A DNA stretch of 64,000 nt from Celeribacter baekdonensis B30. Lineage in GTDB: Bacteria > Pseudomonadota > Alphaproteobacteria > Rhodobacterales > Rhodobacteraceae. The notes beneath the pieces are model-generated. The model was not told where the DNA came from and did not search any database. It saw nothing but the letters and a program-made list of their open reading frames with translations. Positions 1 to 9,902 of this stretch are shown here, piece after piece (the first letter of the stretch is position 1; the number at the start of each line of letters is the position of its first letter). Location of the stretch: NCBI RefSeq assembly GCF_000299875.1, contig NZ_AMRK01000001.1, forward strand, positions 372,001 to 436,000, read 5' to 3'. Made by a program: the position numbers and the translations under genes.

Positions 1-386
1 ATCTCCCGATACCAGTTGCGGGCCTCACGATAGGGTCCCTCAAAGACCTTGGTGACGAAGTCCCCGGACAGCGTTGTCATTTCTTCGTTTTCGACCGGCT
101 TGCCGACGGAAAAGTAGTGCTCGCTGGCCCAAGGCGAAGTGTCCCGGGTCAAAACGATGCAGTCGTCCGAATCGAACGCCCCGGCATCCTCGATGTGGCC
201 TTGCACACGGGAAAACACCCGGCCCATATTCAACGGCACATGCATGGCTGACATCGTCACTGCCCGCACCATGGGTTTGTCGCGGAAATGCAAATCCTGC
301 CCGTCCCATCCCTCCGGATTGAACTTCGGACAACACCCTGTGGTGTTGATCGACATGTCGTAGTGTGGCAATTCGTTGATCCGCAT
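1..386 (-). CDS. Conserved protein of unknown function, 3' end beyond window
   Basis: The reading frame starts at the ATG at 386 and stays open for 128 codons to the window edge, so the C-terminus is missing. An AAGGAG ribosome binding site lies about 10 bases upstream of the ATG. The N-terminus reads MRINELPHYDMSINTTGCCP, with a conserved-looking Cys-Cys-Pro, followed by Trp- and Met-rich stretches. There is no signal peptide or membrane segment in the visible part. I recall similar short proteins in proteobacteria labelled only 'hydrolase' without experimental support, so no function is assigned. It lies 79 bases downstream of the cyclic glucan synthase stop on the same strand and could share its transcript, but it has its own strong RBS. 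Confidence 0.65.
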   Translation of the reverse strand, partial: MRINELPHYDMSINTTGCCPKFNPEGWDGQDLHFRDKPMVRAVTMSAMHVPLNMGRVFSRVQGHIEDAGAFDSDDCIVLTRDTSPWASEHYFSVGKPVENEEMTTLSGDFVTKVFEGPYREARNWYRE

Positions 387-465
387 CGGCCTTTCTCCTT
401 CATCATCTTTTGCTTCAGAATAGACAGATCGGCACATCCGGCATTGATGGCACGCAAGCGGGCGT

Positions 466-3400
466 TCATGATCTCGCGTTGGCCTGTCGCCCACGCTCGG
501 TGCTGCCACGGCGGACTTGCACGCGAACCAGGCGGGTCGATCCGTCGGTTGGAAACTCAACGATCGTGCCGTCTTCACCGCTCCCGTCCTGTGCCTTGGC
601 GACACTTCCATCGCTGCAATCGACTTGCAGCACTTCTATTGAAATGGATCCGGCCTGTCCCCGCACCGTCGCGCGATAACCGGTCCAGTCCGCAGGAAGG
701 CAGGGGGCGGTGCGCAAGGCGCCAGCCCGCAGTTCCAGTCCAAGGATTCCTTCGACCGCCAGGCGCCACGCCCAGGCCGCGGCACCGGTATACCAGGTCC
801 ATCCGGCCCGGCCTTCGAACGGGGGCGTACCACCGACATCCGCCGGAATGACGTAGGGCTCACCCCGGTAGGCGCGCATGTCCTCAGGGTGCGCGCTGCG
901 GCGCGCGGGGTTGATCAGGTCGAATATCCGGTACGCCTCATCGCCGTCCCCGAGCCGCGCAAAGGCCAGCCCAAGCCACGTGGCCGCGTGGGTATACTGG
1001 CCGCCGTTCTCGCGAACACCCGGCGGGTAGGCGCGAATGTAACCGGGATCGCGTAATGTCTTGTCGAAGGCCGGTGTCAAAAGCCGGACAAGCCGGTGTG
1101 CAGGATCAATCAAATGGGTGGCGGCTGAGCGGAGTGCCTGTTCGGCGCGTGCCCGGTTTGGAGCACCTGCCAGAACTGCCCAGGACTGGGCGATGCTGTC
1201 GATCCGACACTCGTCATTCTGCGCCGATCCCCATGGGACACCGTCATCGTCAAAGGCGCGTAGATACCATTCGCCGTCCCAGGCGCAGGTTTCCGCAGCC
1301 TGTCGCAGTTCCTCCGCGCGCTTGCGCCAGAACCCCGCCTCATCCACCCGGCCGGACAGATCGGCCAGATCCGCACAGGCATCGCCGCAATGCGCCGCGA
1401 ACCATGCCAGCCAGACACTTTCACCGCGTCCGTGACAGCCAACCCGGTCCATGCCGTCGTTCCAATCTCCGCTTCCGATCAATGGCAGACCGTGCGCCCC
1501 CCTGGTTGCGCCGCGCTGCATCGCACGAAGGCAGTGATCAAACAGCGTGGAGGATTGTCCGATCTCGAACGCGGCATAACGGTCCTCCTCGTCCTCGGCC
1601 AACGGCGGGGCGGAAAGAAAGGGCACCTCCTCCTTCAGGATGGAGATGTCGCCGGTCGCGCGGACATAGGCATGGGTCGCGTAGACCAGCCAGAGCATGT
1701 CGTCCGAACACCGGGTCCTGACACCGCGGTCCTCTGGTGGATGCCACCAGTGCAACACATCGCCCTCTTCAAATTGATGGCGCGCACAATCGAGGATATG
1801 GGCGCGCACGCGATGCGGCTCGGACAGAAGGAACGCCATCATGTCCTGCAACTGATCGCGGAACCCGAGTCCGCCGCTGGCCTGCTGGAACCCGGCACGT
1901 GCGAGGATGCGGGAGGCGAAGGACTGGTAGGGCAGCCAGCGGTTCACCATCAGGTCGAAGGCCCCATCCGGTGTCTCGACCTGGATCGCCCCAAGACGGT
2001 GCTGCCAGACATCCGACACAGCCTGAGTGGCCGCAGCCGCCTTTTTCGGTGAAGCGAATGTCTTGGCGAGTGTTTCGATCTCGGCCATGCTGGTGGCAGC
2101 CCCGAGCACGAAGACCACCTTTTCCACAGCACCTGGCGCGATATCGAGGTGCACTTGGTAGGCCGCGCAGGCGTCCTCCACCGAATCTGTTCGCCCCCAG
2201 GGGCTCCAGCGCCGCAGACCTTCAGGCATTGCAGTGCCGCCGGGGCCCAGGAATGCCTCACGGTCGCACGTCATCGCATGTGCCTGTCGACTGGCGGTCA
2301 GGAACGCGATCTGACCGGCAAATGCCGGTGACCAGCTGCTTTGCGCAATCAGCGCCCGCGCAGTGCCGTGAAAGCCTGTCCTGACATGCGGCTTGGCGAT
2401 CGACGGCGTCGCCCCGAGTTGCCAGTCTGCATAACAGGTCGCAGTGATGCGCCGCGGGCGGGCGGTGGTGTTCGTCAACTCCAAGCTGAACAGCTTGACC
2501 GGCGCATCCTGTGGCACCGAAATCGAAAGCCGCTGCCCAAGTCCCTGCGATGATCGCTCCCAAACCGTCTCGCCTGCCCGGTACATGATGCGGCATTGTG
2601 CCGGATCGCCCGTTGGCAACGGTGTGACCGTCCAGACCCGCGCTGTTTCCTCGTCTCGCAGATAGATCGCTTCGCCTTGCATGTCCGCGACCGGATCGTT
2701 TGACCATGGCGTCAGGCGGAATTCTCCGCTGTTGAGACTCCAGGTGAAACCCAGCCCGGATTCCGTGACGATCGTGCCGAACCTGTCGTTGGCAATGACA
2801 TTGCACCACGGCACCGGGGTGGTTAAACCCGGCTCGGTCTGTATGAGATAATCCCCATTGTCGGGGATAAAGCCCCCAAGGCCGTTGTCACAGATCAGGT
2901 CCTCGGGCCGTTCCAGTGGCTTGAACGCCTCGGTCACCGGTCGGCCGCCGGGGTCGAAGACCGGTGGTTTGACGTAGTTTTCCTGCCTTGTCGGCAGCGC
3001 CGCATCCAGCGTCGGCGCGGCACCATCAAGCGTCACCCGCGCAAGGGTCTCAAGAGCGCGCACTTGGGATGGAGAGATTCGGTCAACGCTGTGCAGATGA
3101 ATTCCGCCGTCGCCGCCAAGCCCCTCGGCAAGCCCGGCATCGCGCAAAGCGTCGCGCAGCCTTGCGGCGATCGGCGCTTCGTAGCTTGAGGCCTTTGTGC
3201 CAAGAATCACAAGATCGGAGCGCAGGCCATTTCGTCTGAGCCAGCGCTGCGCGCGCACGATGGAGGGGAGCAGATCGGCACCGTCAGCGTCCGCGACTTG
3301 AACGAGTATGATCGGGTGATCGCCGGAAACGCCAAGCCCCCAAAGGTCAGGCTGTCCCGGCCCCGCGGTCTCTCCGTCAGCGGCAGTCCGTGCCGCTGAC

Positions 3401-6400
3401 CTGAGCAGGCGGGTGGCGAGGCGCTGTGAACCGGCCATATCCGATGGTGTCAGGCCGACACGATTTGCCTCATCTGCGGCAGATCGGGCTGCATCCTCAA
3501 AGGCCCAGTCCAGTGCGGCGACGGTCGCGTAGCGTTCTGCGGTGTCGATTGCCGCCTGCCGCGACCCCGCCGCAATTGTGAGATATGCAAATGTCGCACG
3601 CTGTCCCGGCGCAAGACTGACTCGCGCCCGCAGCGCGGCAACCGGATCGAGGGTCCAACCTGCCGCCCCCGTCATTTTCGCGTTTGCGGCGTCGAGATAC
3701 GTTCCGTGGCGACCGATCAGCGCCCGCCTGTCCGTTTCGGCGCCAACAGGGACCACGTCCCGATCCTCACATAAAAGCCGGTGCAGCATCACCGGAGGCG
3801 CATCTTCGGGCCGACGTGGACGCCGGGTGAAAAGCAAAGCATTCATTTCCGGCAAGATCTCGCTCCTGACAAAGAGCTTGCTGAAGGCAGGATGGCGTTC
3901 ATGCGCCGCATGCGGTGCAAGAACCGGTTCAGCATAGGTTGTAACGTCGACCACGCGGCGCCGGTCGTCATGATTGACCAGCGTAACGCGCCGAATCTCC
4001 ACGTCATCGGCTGCAGCGACGCAAATCTCCTGCGTTGCGGCGATGTTATGGTGCTGCAGGTGGAAGGTCGCTTTCTCGGCGTGAAATATCACATCCACCC
4101 AGTGTTCGGGCGTGCGCCGGAATTCCCATATCTCGTCATCCTCGGCATCGCGCAGCAAAAGCCGCGCCGCGCCGTTGTCGACAACCTGATCACAGGCCCA
4201 ACTGGTCAGCGACTGCCCGTGCCGCCAGATACTCGCCGTTGCCGCGCTCGACAGCCAGACCGAGAGACTACCGTTCCCGAGTGTATGGACCTGCGGCGCA
4301 TCCGTGTCCTCGGCGGGCCAGCCGTGCAGCGGGCGAACACGTCGTTCAACCTGCTCACGAAGCGTCGACCCTGCGTCCGGCAACGGCTCTGGGATATACT
4401 CCCACGGCACCCGTTCATGCATCAGCAGATCGATGGCTGAAATGCGCGGGTCCCGGTTGAAGCGACGCACGAAAACGCTGTCGTTGAGCGCGTTGCCAAT
4501 GGCGGACAAAAGCATGCCCTGATGGTGTGCCATATAGGTGAAAACCGGCACATGGGCGCCGGTTTCAGGTAACCGCGAAGGTGTGAAGTCAACTGCATCA
4601 TAGAACCCGTAGCGCCCCCGGATGCCAAGCGCGTCGAGCCAGCGCAGATTGCTCACGGCGGCCCCCGGTCGGACTGACAGCGCGAGCGCACTGGCGTAAG
4701 GGGCAACCACATAATCCTCCGCAAGCCCCTGGCGCAGGCCAAGCCCGGCCACGCCGAACGCGCGGTATTGGTAGTTCTGTGCCATGTCCCGTGCGGCGAA
4801 TGCGGCTTCCGACACGCCCCAAGGCAAACCGAGCCTGTCCCCGTAGCGACGCTGAATATCGACGGCGGCCTGCTCGCTCTGGCCAAGCAACTGACCCGGC
4901 GCACTGCGGATCAGAAGCGCCGGCATCAGGAACTCGAACATCGACCCGTTCCATGACAGGACCGTCAGGGGGCCGGAGGACCGCGAGATCGGCCGCCCCA
5001 GGTGGAACCAGTGTTCTGCCGGAACATCGCCCTTGGCAATGGCGATGTAGCTGGCCAGCCGCGCCTCGGACGCGAGCAGATCGTAGCGATGATCATCCAT
5101 CCGGTCGAAACTGAGATTGTATCCGATAAAGAACGTCCGGGTTTCGCGGTCGTAGAGGAACGAGAAATCCATTCCCATCGCGAGCGTGTCGGCCTTCTCA
5201 GCAAGGGCCAACAGGTTGTCGCGCAAAGCCACCCCTGCAGTCTGTCCAGCGGAAATGGCGGTCCGTAGCTCCGCGCCTTTGACGCCGGTTTTCGTGTGGC
5301 TTTCAATACGATCCTGCATGCATTCGAACACCTCATCAAGCTGCCCGAGCGGCAGGTTCAGGCACAGCCTTTTGGCCATCTCGGCGGCGCGGTCATCGAC
5401 CTCCATCCAACCGTCGATCGCCAGCCACGGGCAAAGGGCATCGAGATCACGCAGGAAACTTGCCGCGTGATGGCGGCAGCGCTCGAACCAGAAATGCAAT
5501 TCGCCCGGATCGGCACCGGGCGTGGCGTCCAGGGCATTCAGAATAGCCCCGGATAGCTTGGGCAAGTCTTCTTCGAGACTCCGACAGAGGGCACTACGCC
5601 AGCCAGCCGGATCACCCCGAGCCGCTTCGGCACTGTCGCTGAGGGTGCGGATCAGCCCGCGTATCACTTGCGAATGCTCGGTCGGCAGGTCTCCGGTGGC
5701 CTCTGTCAACACGCCAAGCGTGTCGATGAACCCGTCCCAGAGTGCCCGCGACAGCGCCGGGCCATTCGCGGCCTCGACGAGGCTTTCGCGCAGGGTCAGA
5801 AGTGCCACCGCTAGGTTGCCACTGTCCACCGTCGAGACATAGCGAGGCTCCAGCGACAGAAGGGCGCGCGTATCGAACCAGTTCACGAGATGCCCTTGGT
5901 TGCGCTCAATCCGCAACAATGCCTCAAGCGCATACTCTGTCCGCTGTGCGAGGTCGCGCAGCCCGATATGTCCGAGATCAAGTGCCGTGATGGACGACAG
6001 AAATTGCATCCCGACATTCGTGGGCGATGATCGGTGGGCGATTTTCGCCTCGGGATCGGTCTGGTAGTTGTCGGGCGCAAGCCAGTTGTCCTCGGGGCCG
6101 GCGAAAGTCTCGAAATAAGCCCATGTGCGCCGCGCGATGTGGCGGAGCCACCTACGGTCTATGTCCGAAAGGCTGTCCTTCGCGGGCTGCCATGGCCGGC
6201 AAATCAGGTACGCGATTTCTGGCGACAGAATCCAGAGCACCAACAGCGGCAGTGCTCCGGGCAAGGCGGCAGGAGCCAGAACGGCCAGTGTGGTCGTGAT
6301 GGTGAGACCAAGCAGAGGTGCGCCCGCCATGTCGATCCAGAAGCGGGCGCGCGTATCGGCCCCGGTCGCGGCAATCTGGGCGGCTGTCGACCATTCCAGC

Positions 6401-8859
6401 ATGTTGCGCCGCGACACGGTGAGCCGCCACAGAGCACGTCCGATGGCGTCGAGGCAGATCACGGCCTCGTTCGCCATGAATGCGATTTCCAGAAGCCACC
6501 GGCCAGCGTGGTCGCGCAATTGTCGCCAGCGGTCCTGCACGGTACCGCGGCGACGCCCGCGCGAGATACCCGTGACGATATAGGTCACCAGATAGGTGCC
6601 GGGGGCCGCCACGGTCAGAAGGGCCCAAACCAGCGCCGCCTCAGGTATCACGAGCCATCCGCAAAGAGCCAGCAGCACAAGGCACGGAGCGATCAGACTC
6701 CGGCGGAGATTATCAATGATCTTCCAACGATCGAGTGCAGATAGAGGATTGCGCAACCGATCGCCGCTGCGCCCCGGCACCTGTCGGCCAAGCCAAGGCA
6801 ACAATTGCCAGTCCCCACGAATCCAGCGGTGCATACGGCGTGCGAAATCCGGATAGCGCGCCGGAAATCCTTCGTAGAGCACGATATCGGATGCCAGAGC
6901 CGCCCGCCCGTGGAGCCCCTCGAACAGGTCGTGGCTGACCAGCGCGTTTTCCGGAACCCGGTTCCCAAGGCTGCGCCGAAAGGCCATTGCGTCATAGCCC
7001 CCCTTTCCGGTGAAAATCCCTTCGCCGAAAAGGTCCTGGTAAACGTCGGATACTGCGCGGCTGTAAATATCGATGGCAGTGTCGCCGGTGTAGAGCCGGG
7101 TGAACGGCGAAACGGCCCCCGCTTGCGGGGATATCTCGATTCTGGGCTGGATGACCGTGTAGCCCGCGATAACACGCTCTCCCTCCGCGTCGAATTCAGC
7201 GCGGTTGAGCGGATGGGCAAGCGTGCCAAGAAGGCTGTGCACCGCGCCCGGGGGCGCAATCGTGTCGGCATCGAGCGTCACGATAAACCGCGCGGCGCGC
7301 AATCCTTCGACATCCCCCTCGGTCAGGGGGAAGGCATCCCCTGACCCGTCATGCAGGAAGTCGTTGAGCGCCTCGATCTTGCCGCGTTTGCGTTCCCAAC
7401 CCATCCAGATGCCGTCCACCTCGTTCCATCTGCGGCGGCGATGGAGCAGGACGAAGGGCGCGGAGGGCGCGTATCGACGGTTCAACTTGCGAATTCCGTT
7501 GATAAGCGCGGCCTCAAGCGCTTGGTCCTCGTCCGTCACTTGTTGCGCGGCATCGGCAGGGTCGCTCAAAAGCGCGTAGTGCATCCGCCGATCCGGGTTT
7601 GTCAGCATATGACGTTCAAGCTGCGCAAGAACGGGAGCAACCTCGTCGGGACTTCGGAAAATGGCCGGGACGATGACGGCCGCCTCAACGCCTTCGGGTA
7701 GTCCCTTTCGGAAATCCATCTTGGGCAGAACCCTGGGCGGCACGATCTGCGTGACGAGCCAATTGGTCACCGTCATCGCAATGATCAAAGCCGGCATGGT
7801 CAGCAGCAGACCACCAAGCGCAAGCGCAACGCCACTTGCATCCCTATCGATGAGCAGCGCCAGCGGGACGGCAAGCGCCAATGCGGCAACTCCGACAAGG
7901 CCCGTAACGTAGACCCATCCCGGTCGGCGGAGCGCCAGACGGCGCAAGGCTTCGGCGTGCTTGCTGCGGTAGCCCGTCAGAGCCTCGAACTCACCACGAC
8001 CGCCATCGACCAGCCACCATCCGACATGGCTCTGGCGCGGTGATCCAATATGTCCGCGCGACATGCGAACCGCCTCGCGCGCGATGTTCGGCTCCGACTG
8101 TCCGGTCCCTTCGGCGAGGTCCTCGATCGCCTGCCGATACCGGTCTCGTGTGTCAAAATCTATCTCGGGGTATAGCCCGTCAGGTGACCTGCGCAGGATT
8201 GCCTCGACATGGCTTGTCGCTTCGACAAATGCTTTCCAGTCGATCCGCTCAATTGCGGCAAGCGCCACGATCGCCCGCGACAGGGCGTCGGTGGAATCCC
8301 GGTCTTGCCAGTTCCCGGGCCTCTCCAACCCTTGAAAGGGTGGCGCGAGATCCGGGACAAGACAACAGAAGGTCGTCACGATTTCTTCAAGCGCCACGAG
8401 CCGAAGCATCGCGGGGACTGCCCAAAGTTCGGCGAGGGAGAACCCTTCCCTGCCTTGGAACTCATTCACGAAAGCTGTGACGGTGGCTGCGTCGATTTGC
8501 GCATGCCTTTCATCAATGTAGCTGCGTGCCGCGAGAAGCACGCGCGGGCTCCCCCGCGCTTCAGGCCACGCGGATCGGGCAAGGCGTCGATAGAAAGCCG
8601 GGGGCATATCCTCGCGCACCTGACGTACCGCCCGACGCACATGATACTCGTTGTCAAGCAGCCACTCTGCCGCCTTCGAGACTTCGGGCGGTGGCGCGCG
8701 GCAGATGCGCCGCGCCTCATCCAGCCACGCGGACATCCTGTCGAGGTGCTTCCATACCGGTACGGCCCTTGGAAGACCAGGATGCACGCAATTGTGCTGT
8801 CCTTGGTCTTCGGACGCAGCGGCGACCGGTTCCTGCAGCTGCGAGGAGGGCACCGTCAT
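466..8859 (-). CDS. ndvB: Cyclic beta-1,2-glucan synthase (NdvB/Cgs type)
   Basis: About 2,797 residues, matching the usual ~2,800-2,870 of rhizobial NdvB and Brucella Cgs. These inner-membrane enzymes use UDP-glucose to build cyclic beta-1,2-glucans for the periplasm (osmotic adaptation, host interaction). The N-terminus has the family pattern AAEWLLDN...VRQVREDMPP. Membrane segments lie near residues 316-372 and again after 720. The GT84 glycosyltransferase part carries LDADT (about 529-533), SHDLFEG (about 642-648) and RMHRWIRGDW (from about 675), which fits the D,D,D,(Q/R)xxRW type. The C-terminal half is a GH94 phosphorylase-like module with GSGDWNDGMD near residue 2,460, thought to set ring size. 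The chosen ATG overlaps the stop of the upstream stress protein gene as ATGA. The frame is open further upstream, and an in-frame ATG at 8886 is an alternative start. No frameshift was seen. Confidence 0.93.
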   Translation of the reverse strand: MTVPSSQLQEPVAAASEDQGQHNCVHPGLPRAVPVWKHLDRMSAWLDEARRICRAPPPEVSKAAEWLLDNEYHVRRAVRQVREDMPPAFYRRLARSAWPEARGSPRVLLAARSYIDERHAQIDAATVTAFVNEFQGREGFSLAELWAVPAMLRLVALEEIVTTFCCLVPDLAPPFQGLERPGNWQDRDSTDALSRAIVALAAIERIDWKAFVEATSHVEAILRRSPDGLYPEIDFDTRDRYRQAIEDLAEGTGQSEPNIAREAVRMSRGHIGSPRQSHVGWWLVDGGRGEFEALTGYRSKHAEALRRLALRRPGWVYVTGLVGVAALALAVPLALLIDRDASGVALALGGLLLTMPALIIAMTVTNWLVTQIVPPRVLPKMDFRKGLPEGVEAAVIVPAIFRSPDEVAPVLAQLERHMLTNPDRRMHYALLSDPADAAQQVTDEDQALEAALINGIRKLNRRYAPSAPFVLLHRRRRWNEVDGIWMGWERKRGKIEALNDFLHDGSGDAFPLTEGDVEGLRAARFIVTLDADTIAPPGAVHSLLGTLAHPLNRAEFDAEGERVIAGYTVIQPRIEISPQAGAVSPFTRLYTGDTAIDIYSRAVSDVYQDLFGEGIFTGKGGYDAMAFRRSLGNRVPENALVSHDLFEGLHGRAALASDIVLYEGFPARYPDFARRMHRWIRGDWQLLPWLGRQVPGRSGDRLRNPLSALDRWKIIDNLRRSLIAPCLVLLALCGWLVIPEAALVWALLTVAAPGTYLVTYIVTGISRGRRRGTVQDRWRQLRDHAGRWLLEIAFMANEAVICLDAIGRALWRLTVSRRNMLEWSTAAQIAATGADTRARFWIDMAGAPLLGLTITTTLAVLAPAALPGALPLLVLWILSPEIAYLICRPWQPAKDSLSDIDRRWLRHIARRTWAYFETFAGPEDNWLAPDNYQTDPEAKIAHRSSPTNVGMQFLSSITALDLGHIGLRDLAQRTEYALEALLRIERNQGHLVNWFDTRALLSLEPRYVSTVDSGNLAVALLTLRESLVEAANGPALSRALWDGFIDTLGVLTEATGDLPTEHSQVIRGLIRTLSDSAEAARGDPAGWRSALCRSLEEDLPKLSGAILNALDATPGADPGELHFWFERCRHHAASFLRDLDALCPWLAIDGWMEVDDRAAEMAKRLCLNLPLGQLDEVFECMQDRIESHTKTGVKGAELRTAISAGQTAGVALRDNLLALAEKADTLAMGMDFSFLYDRETRTFFIGYNLSFDRMDDHRYDLLASEARLASYIAIAKGDVPAEHWFHLGRPISRSSGPLTVLSWNGSMFEFLMPALLIRSAPGQLLGQSEQAAVDIQRRYGDRLGLPWGVSEAAFAARDMAQNYQYRAFGVAGLGLRQGLAEDYVVAPYASALALSVRPGAAVSNLRWLDALGIRGRYGFYDAVDFTPSRLPETGAHVPVFTYMAHHQGMLLSAIGNALNDSVFVRRFNRDPRISAIDLLMHERVPWEYIPEPLPDAGSTLREQVERRVRPLHGWPAEDTDAPQVHTLGNGSLSVWLSSAATASIWRHGQSLTSWACDQVVDNGAARLLLRDAEDDEIWEFRRTPEHWVDVIFHAEKATFHLQHHNIAATQEICVAAADDVEIRRVTLVNHDDRRRVVDVTTYAEPVLAPHAAHERHPAFSKLFVRSEILPEMNALLFTRRPRRPEDAPPVMLHRLLCEDRDVVPVGAETDRRALIGRHGTYLDAANAKMTGAAGWTLDPVAALRARVSLAPGQRATFAYLTIAAGSRQAAIDTAERYATVAALDWAFEDAARSAADEANRVGLTPSDMAGSQRLATRLLRSAARTAADGETAGPGQPDLWGLGVSGDHPIILVQVADADGADLLPSIVRAQRWLRRNGLRSDLVILGTKASSYEAPIAARLRDALRDAGLAEGLGGDGGIHLHSVDRISPSQVRALETLARVTLDGAAPTLDAALPTRQENYVKPPVFDPGGRPVTEAFKPLERPEDLICDNGLGGFIPDNGDYLIQTEPGLTTPVPWCNVIANDRFGTIVTESGLGFTWSLNSGEFRLTPWSNDPVADMQGEAIYLRDEETARVWTVTPLPTGDPAQCRIMYRAGETVWERSSQGLGQRLSISVPQDAPVKLFSLELTNTTARPRRITATCYADWQLGATPSIAKPHVRTGFHGTARALIAQSSWSPAFAGQIAFLTASRQAHAMTCDREAFLGPGGTAMPEGLRRWSPWGRTDSVEDACAAYQVHLDIAPGAVEKVVFVLGAATSMAEIETLAKTFASPKKAAAATQAVSDVWQHRLGAIQVETPDGAFDLMVNRWLPYQSFASRILARAGFQQASGGLGFRDQLQDMMAFLLSEPHRVRAHILDCARHQFEEGDVLHWWHPPEDRGVRTRCSDDMLWLVYATHAYVRATGDISILKEEVPFLSAPPLAEDEEDRYAAFEIGQSSTLFDHCLRAMQRGATRGAHGLPLIGSGDWNDGMDRVGCHGRGESVWLAWFAAHCGDACADLADLSGRVDEAGFWRKRAEELRQAAETCAWDGEWYLRAFDDDGVPWGSAQNDECRIDSIAQSWAVLAGAPNRARAEQALRSAATHLIDPAHRLVRLLTPAFDKTLRDPGYIRAYPPGVRENGGQYTHAATWLGLAFARLGDGDEAYRIFDLINPARRSAHPEDMRAYRGEPYVIPADVGGTPPFEGRAGWTWYTGAAAWAWRLAVEGILGLELRAGALRTAPCLPADWTGYRATVRGQAGSISIEVLQVDCSDGSVAKAQDGSGEDGTIVEFPTDGSTRLVRVQVRRGSTERGRQANARS

Positions 8860-9872
8860 GGATCTTGCCGCAAAGCGGTAGGCCATCTTGGTGCGGTACC
8901 GCCAGCGCGATGATTGCCCAACTCTGCGTTCCGGATCAGCAGGATCGGGGTCACAGCACGAGAGAGAAGATACTCCGCCGTGCTCCCGATGGGCAGATCG
9001 GGATCGTTTCCCAGCCCGCGGGCCGAAAGCACGACGAGTTCGCCCCGTTCCTCGCAAATAGCCTTCATCAAAGCCCTGCGTGGCTCATCGCCACTGAGCC
9101 GACGGACGCGGTTGCCATGCCTGTGGACCGGGAGCAATCGACGCAAACGCTGAAGCCGATCTTCGACCGTATGTGCCGCCTCTTCCTTAAGTTCGCGCCA
9201 GAGCGCCTCATCTCCCTGTCCCGTTCGTCCCGTGCCGAACGCGCCAACATGCGAAACAGCATGAAGGATGACGAGTTCTGCCGCGCGGGCCCGCGCAATC
9301 GCGGCGGCGAAGCGAAGCGCGGCTTCCGAAGGCGCCGAACCGTCCATTGGGACTATGATACGGCGGATTTTGGGAGGCTCGCCTGCAATCTCGCCCGGAA
9401 CAATCAGAACCGATCCCTGAAAAACCTCCGCAAGATGCCTGGCCGTCCCTCCGAGGCCCCATCGGCTCGGGGGGCTGAAAGTTCCCGTGCCCAAGACCAG
9501 AAGATCCACATCGCGTCGAAGCGCCTCGTCATGGATGCACCGCGCGGCCGAACCGCAGGCCACGACCGCACATATGTCGGTGGTTGCCCCGGTCGTGTCG
9601 GACATCCGCAGGAGATCGGCAGTCTCAACTCGTCTGGTCAATTCCCAGTCGACGGGATCGGCGCACCTAATCGTGGACGGCCCGGCGGGCACGACTCGCA
9701 TGGCCGTCAGGTCAGCCCCCGTCTGGTTTGCCAGCAATACAGCTTGTTCCAATATGCGCACGGCATCAGGGGACCGGTCGAGGCAAGCCATCACATGGCG
9801 AAACAGGCGAGCGTCGCTCTCCCGTTCATCTGGCCTGTCCTCGGTGGCCGGTCCGGAATGAATATCAGGCAT
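8856..9872 (-). CDS. Tandem universal stress protein (UspA family)
   Basis: 338 residues with two Usp domains. The first runs from about LFRHVMACLDRSPDAVRI to GSVLIVPGEI, the second from RRIIVPMDGSAPSEAALRFA to ITPILLIRNAEL. The second keeps a G-x2-G-x8-9-G(S/T)-like end (ARGLGNDPDLPIGSTAEYLL) typical of ATP-binding Usp proteins; the first is more degenerate. Such proteins are cytosolic stress factors whose exact partners vary. The stop overlaps the start of the cyclic glucan synthase gene by ATGA, so the two are probably translated in a coupled way. I chose the ATG at 9872; an upstream GTG at 9899 in the same frame would add nine residues encoded by a G-rich run. Confidence 0.85.
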   Translation of the reverse strand: MPDIHSGPATEDRPDERESDARLFRHVMACLDRSPDAVRILEQAVLLANQTGADLTAMRVVPAGPSTIRCADPVDWELTRRVETADLLRMSDTTGATTDICAVVACGSAARCIHDEALRRDVDLLVLGTGTFSPPSRWGLGGTARHLAEVFQGSVLIVPGEIAGEPPKIRRIIVPMDGSAPSEAALRFAAAIARARAAELVILHAVSHVGAFGTGRTGQGDEALWRELKEEAAHTVEDRLQRLRRLLPVHRHGNRVRRLSGDEPRRALMKAICEERGELVVLSARGLGNDPDLPIGSTAEYLLSRAVTPILLIRNAELGNHRAGGTAPRWPTALRQDP

Positions 9873-9876
9873 GGCT

Positions 9877-9886
9877 CCCCCCCCCC
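9877..9886. repeat. Homopolymer of 10 C (G on the coding strand) at the usp start
   Basis: Ten consecutive C on the plus strand, meaning ten G on the minus strand, lie four bases upstream of the ATG at 9872. The tract forms the Shine-Dalgarno region of the usp gene, or lies inside its coding region if the GTG at 9899 is used. Runs of this length are prone to slipped-strand change in length. Confidence 0.8.
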
Positions 9887-9902
9887 GTCCATGAGACACT
9901 TC

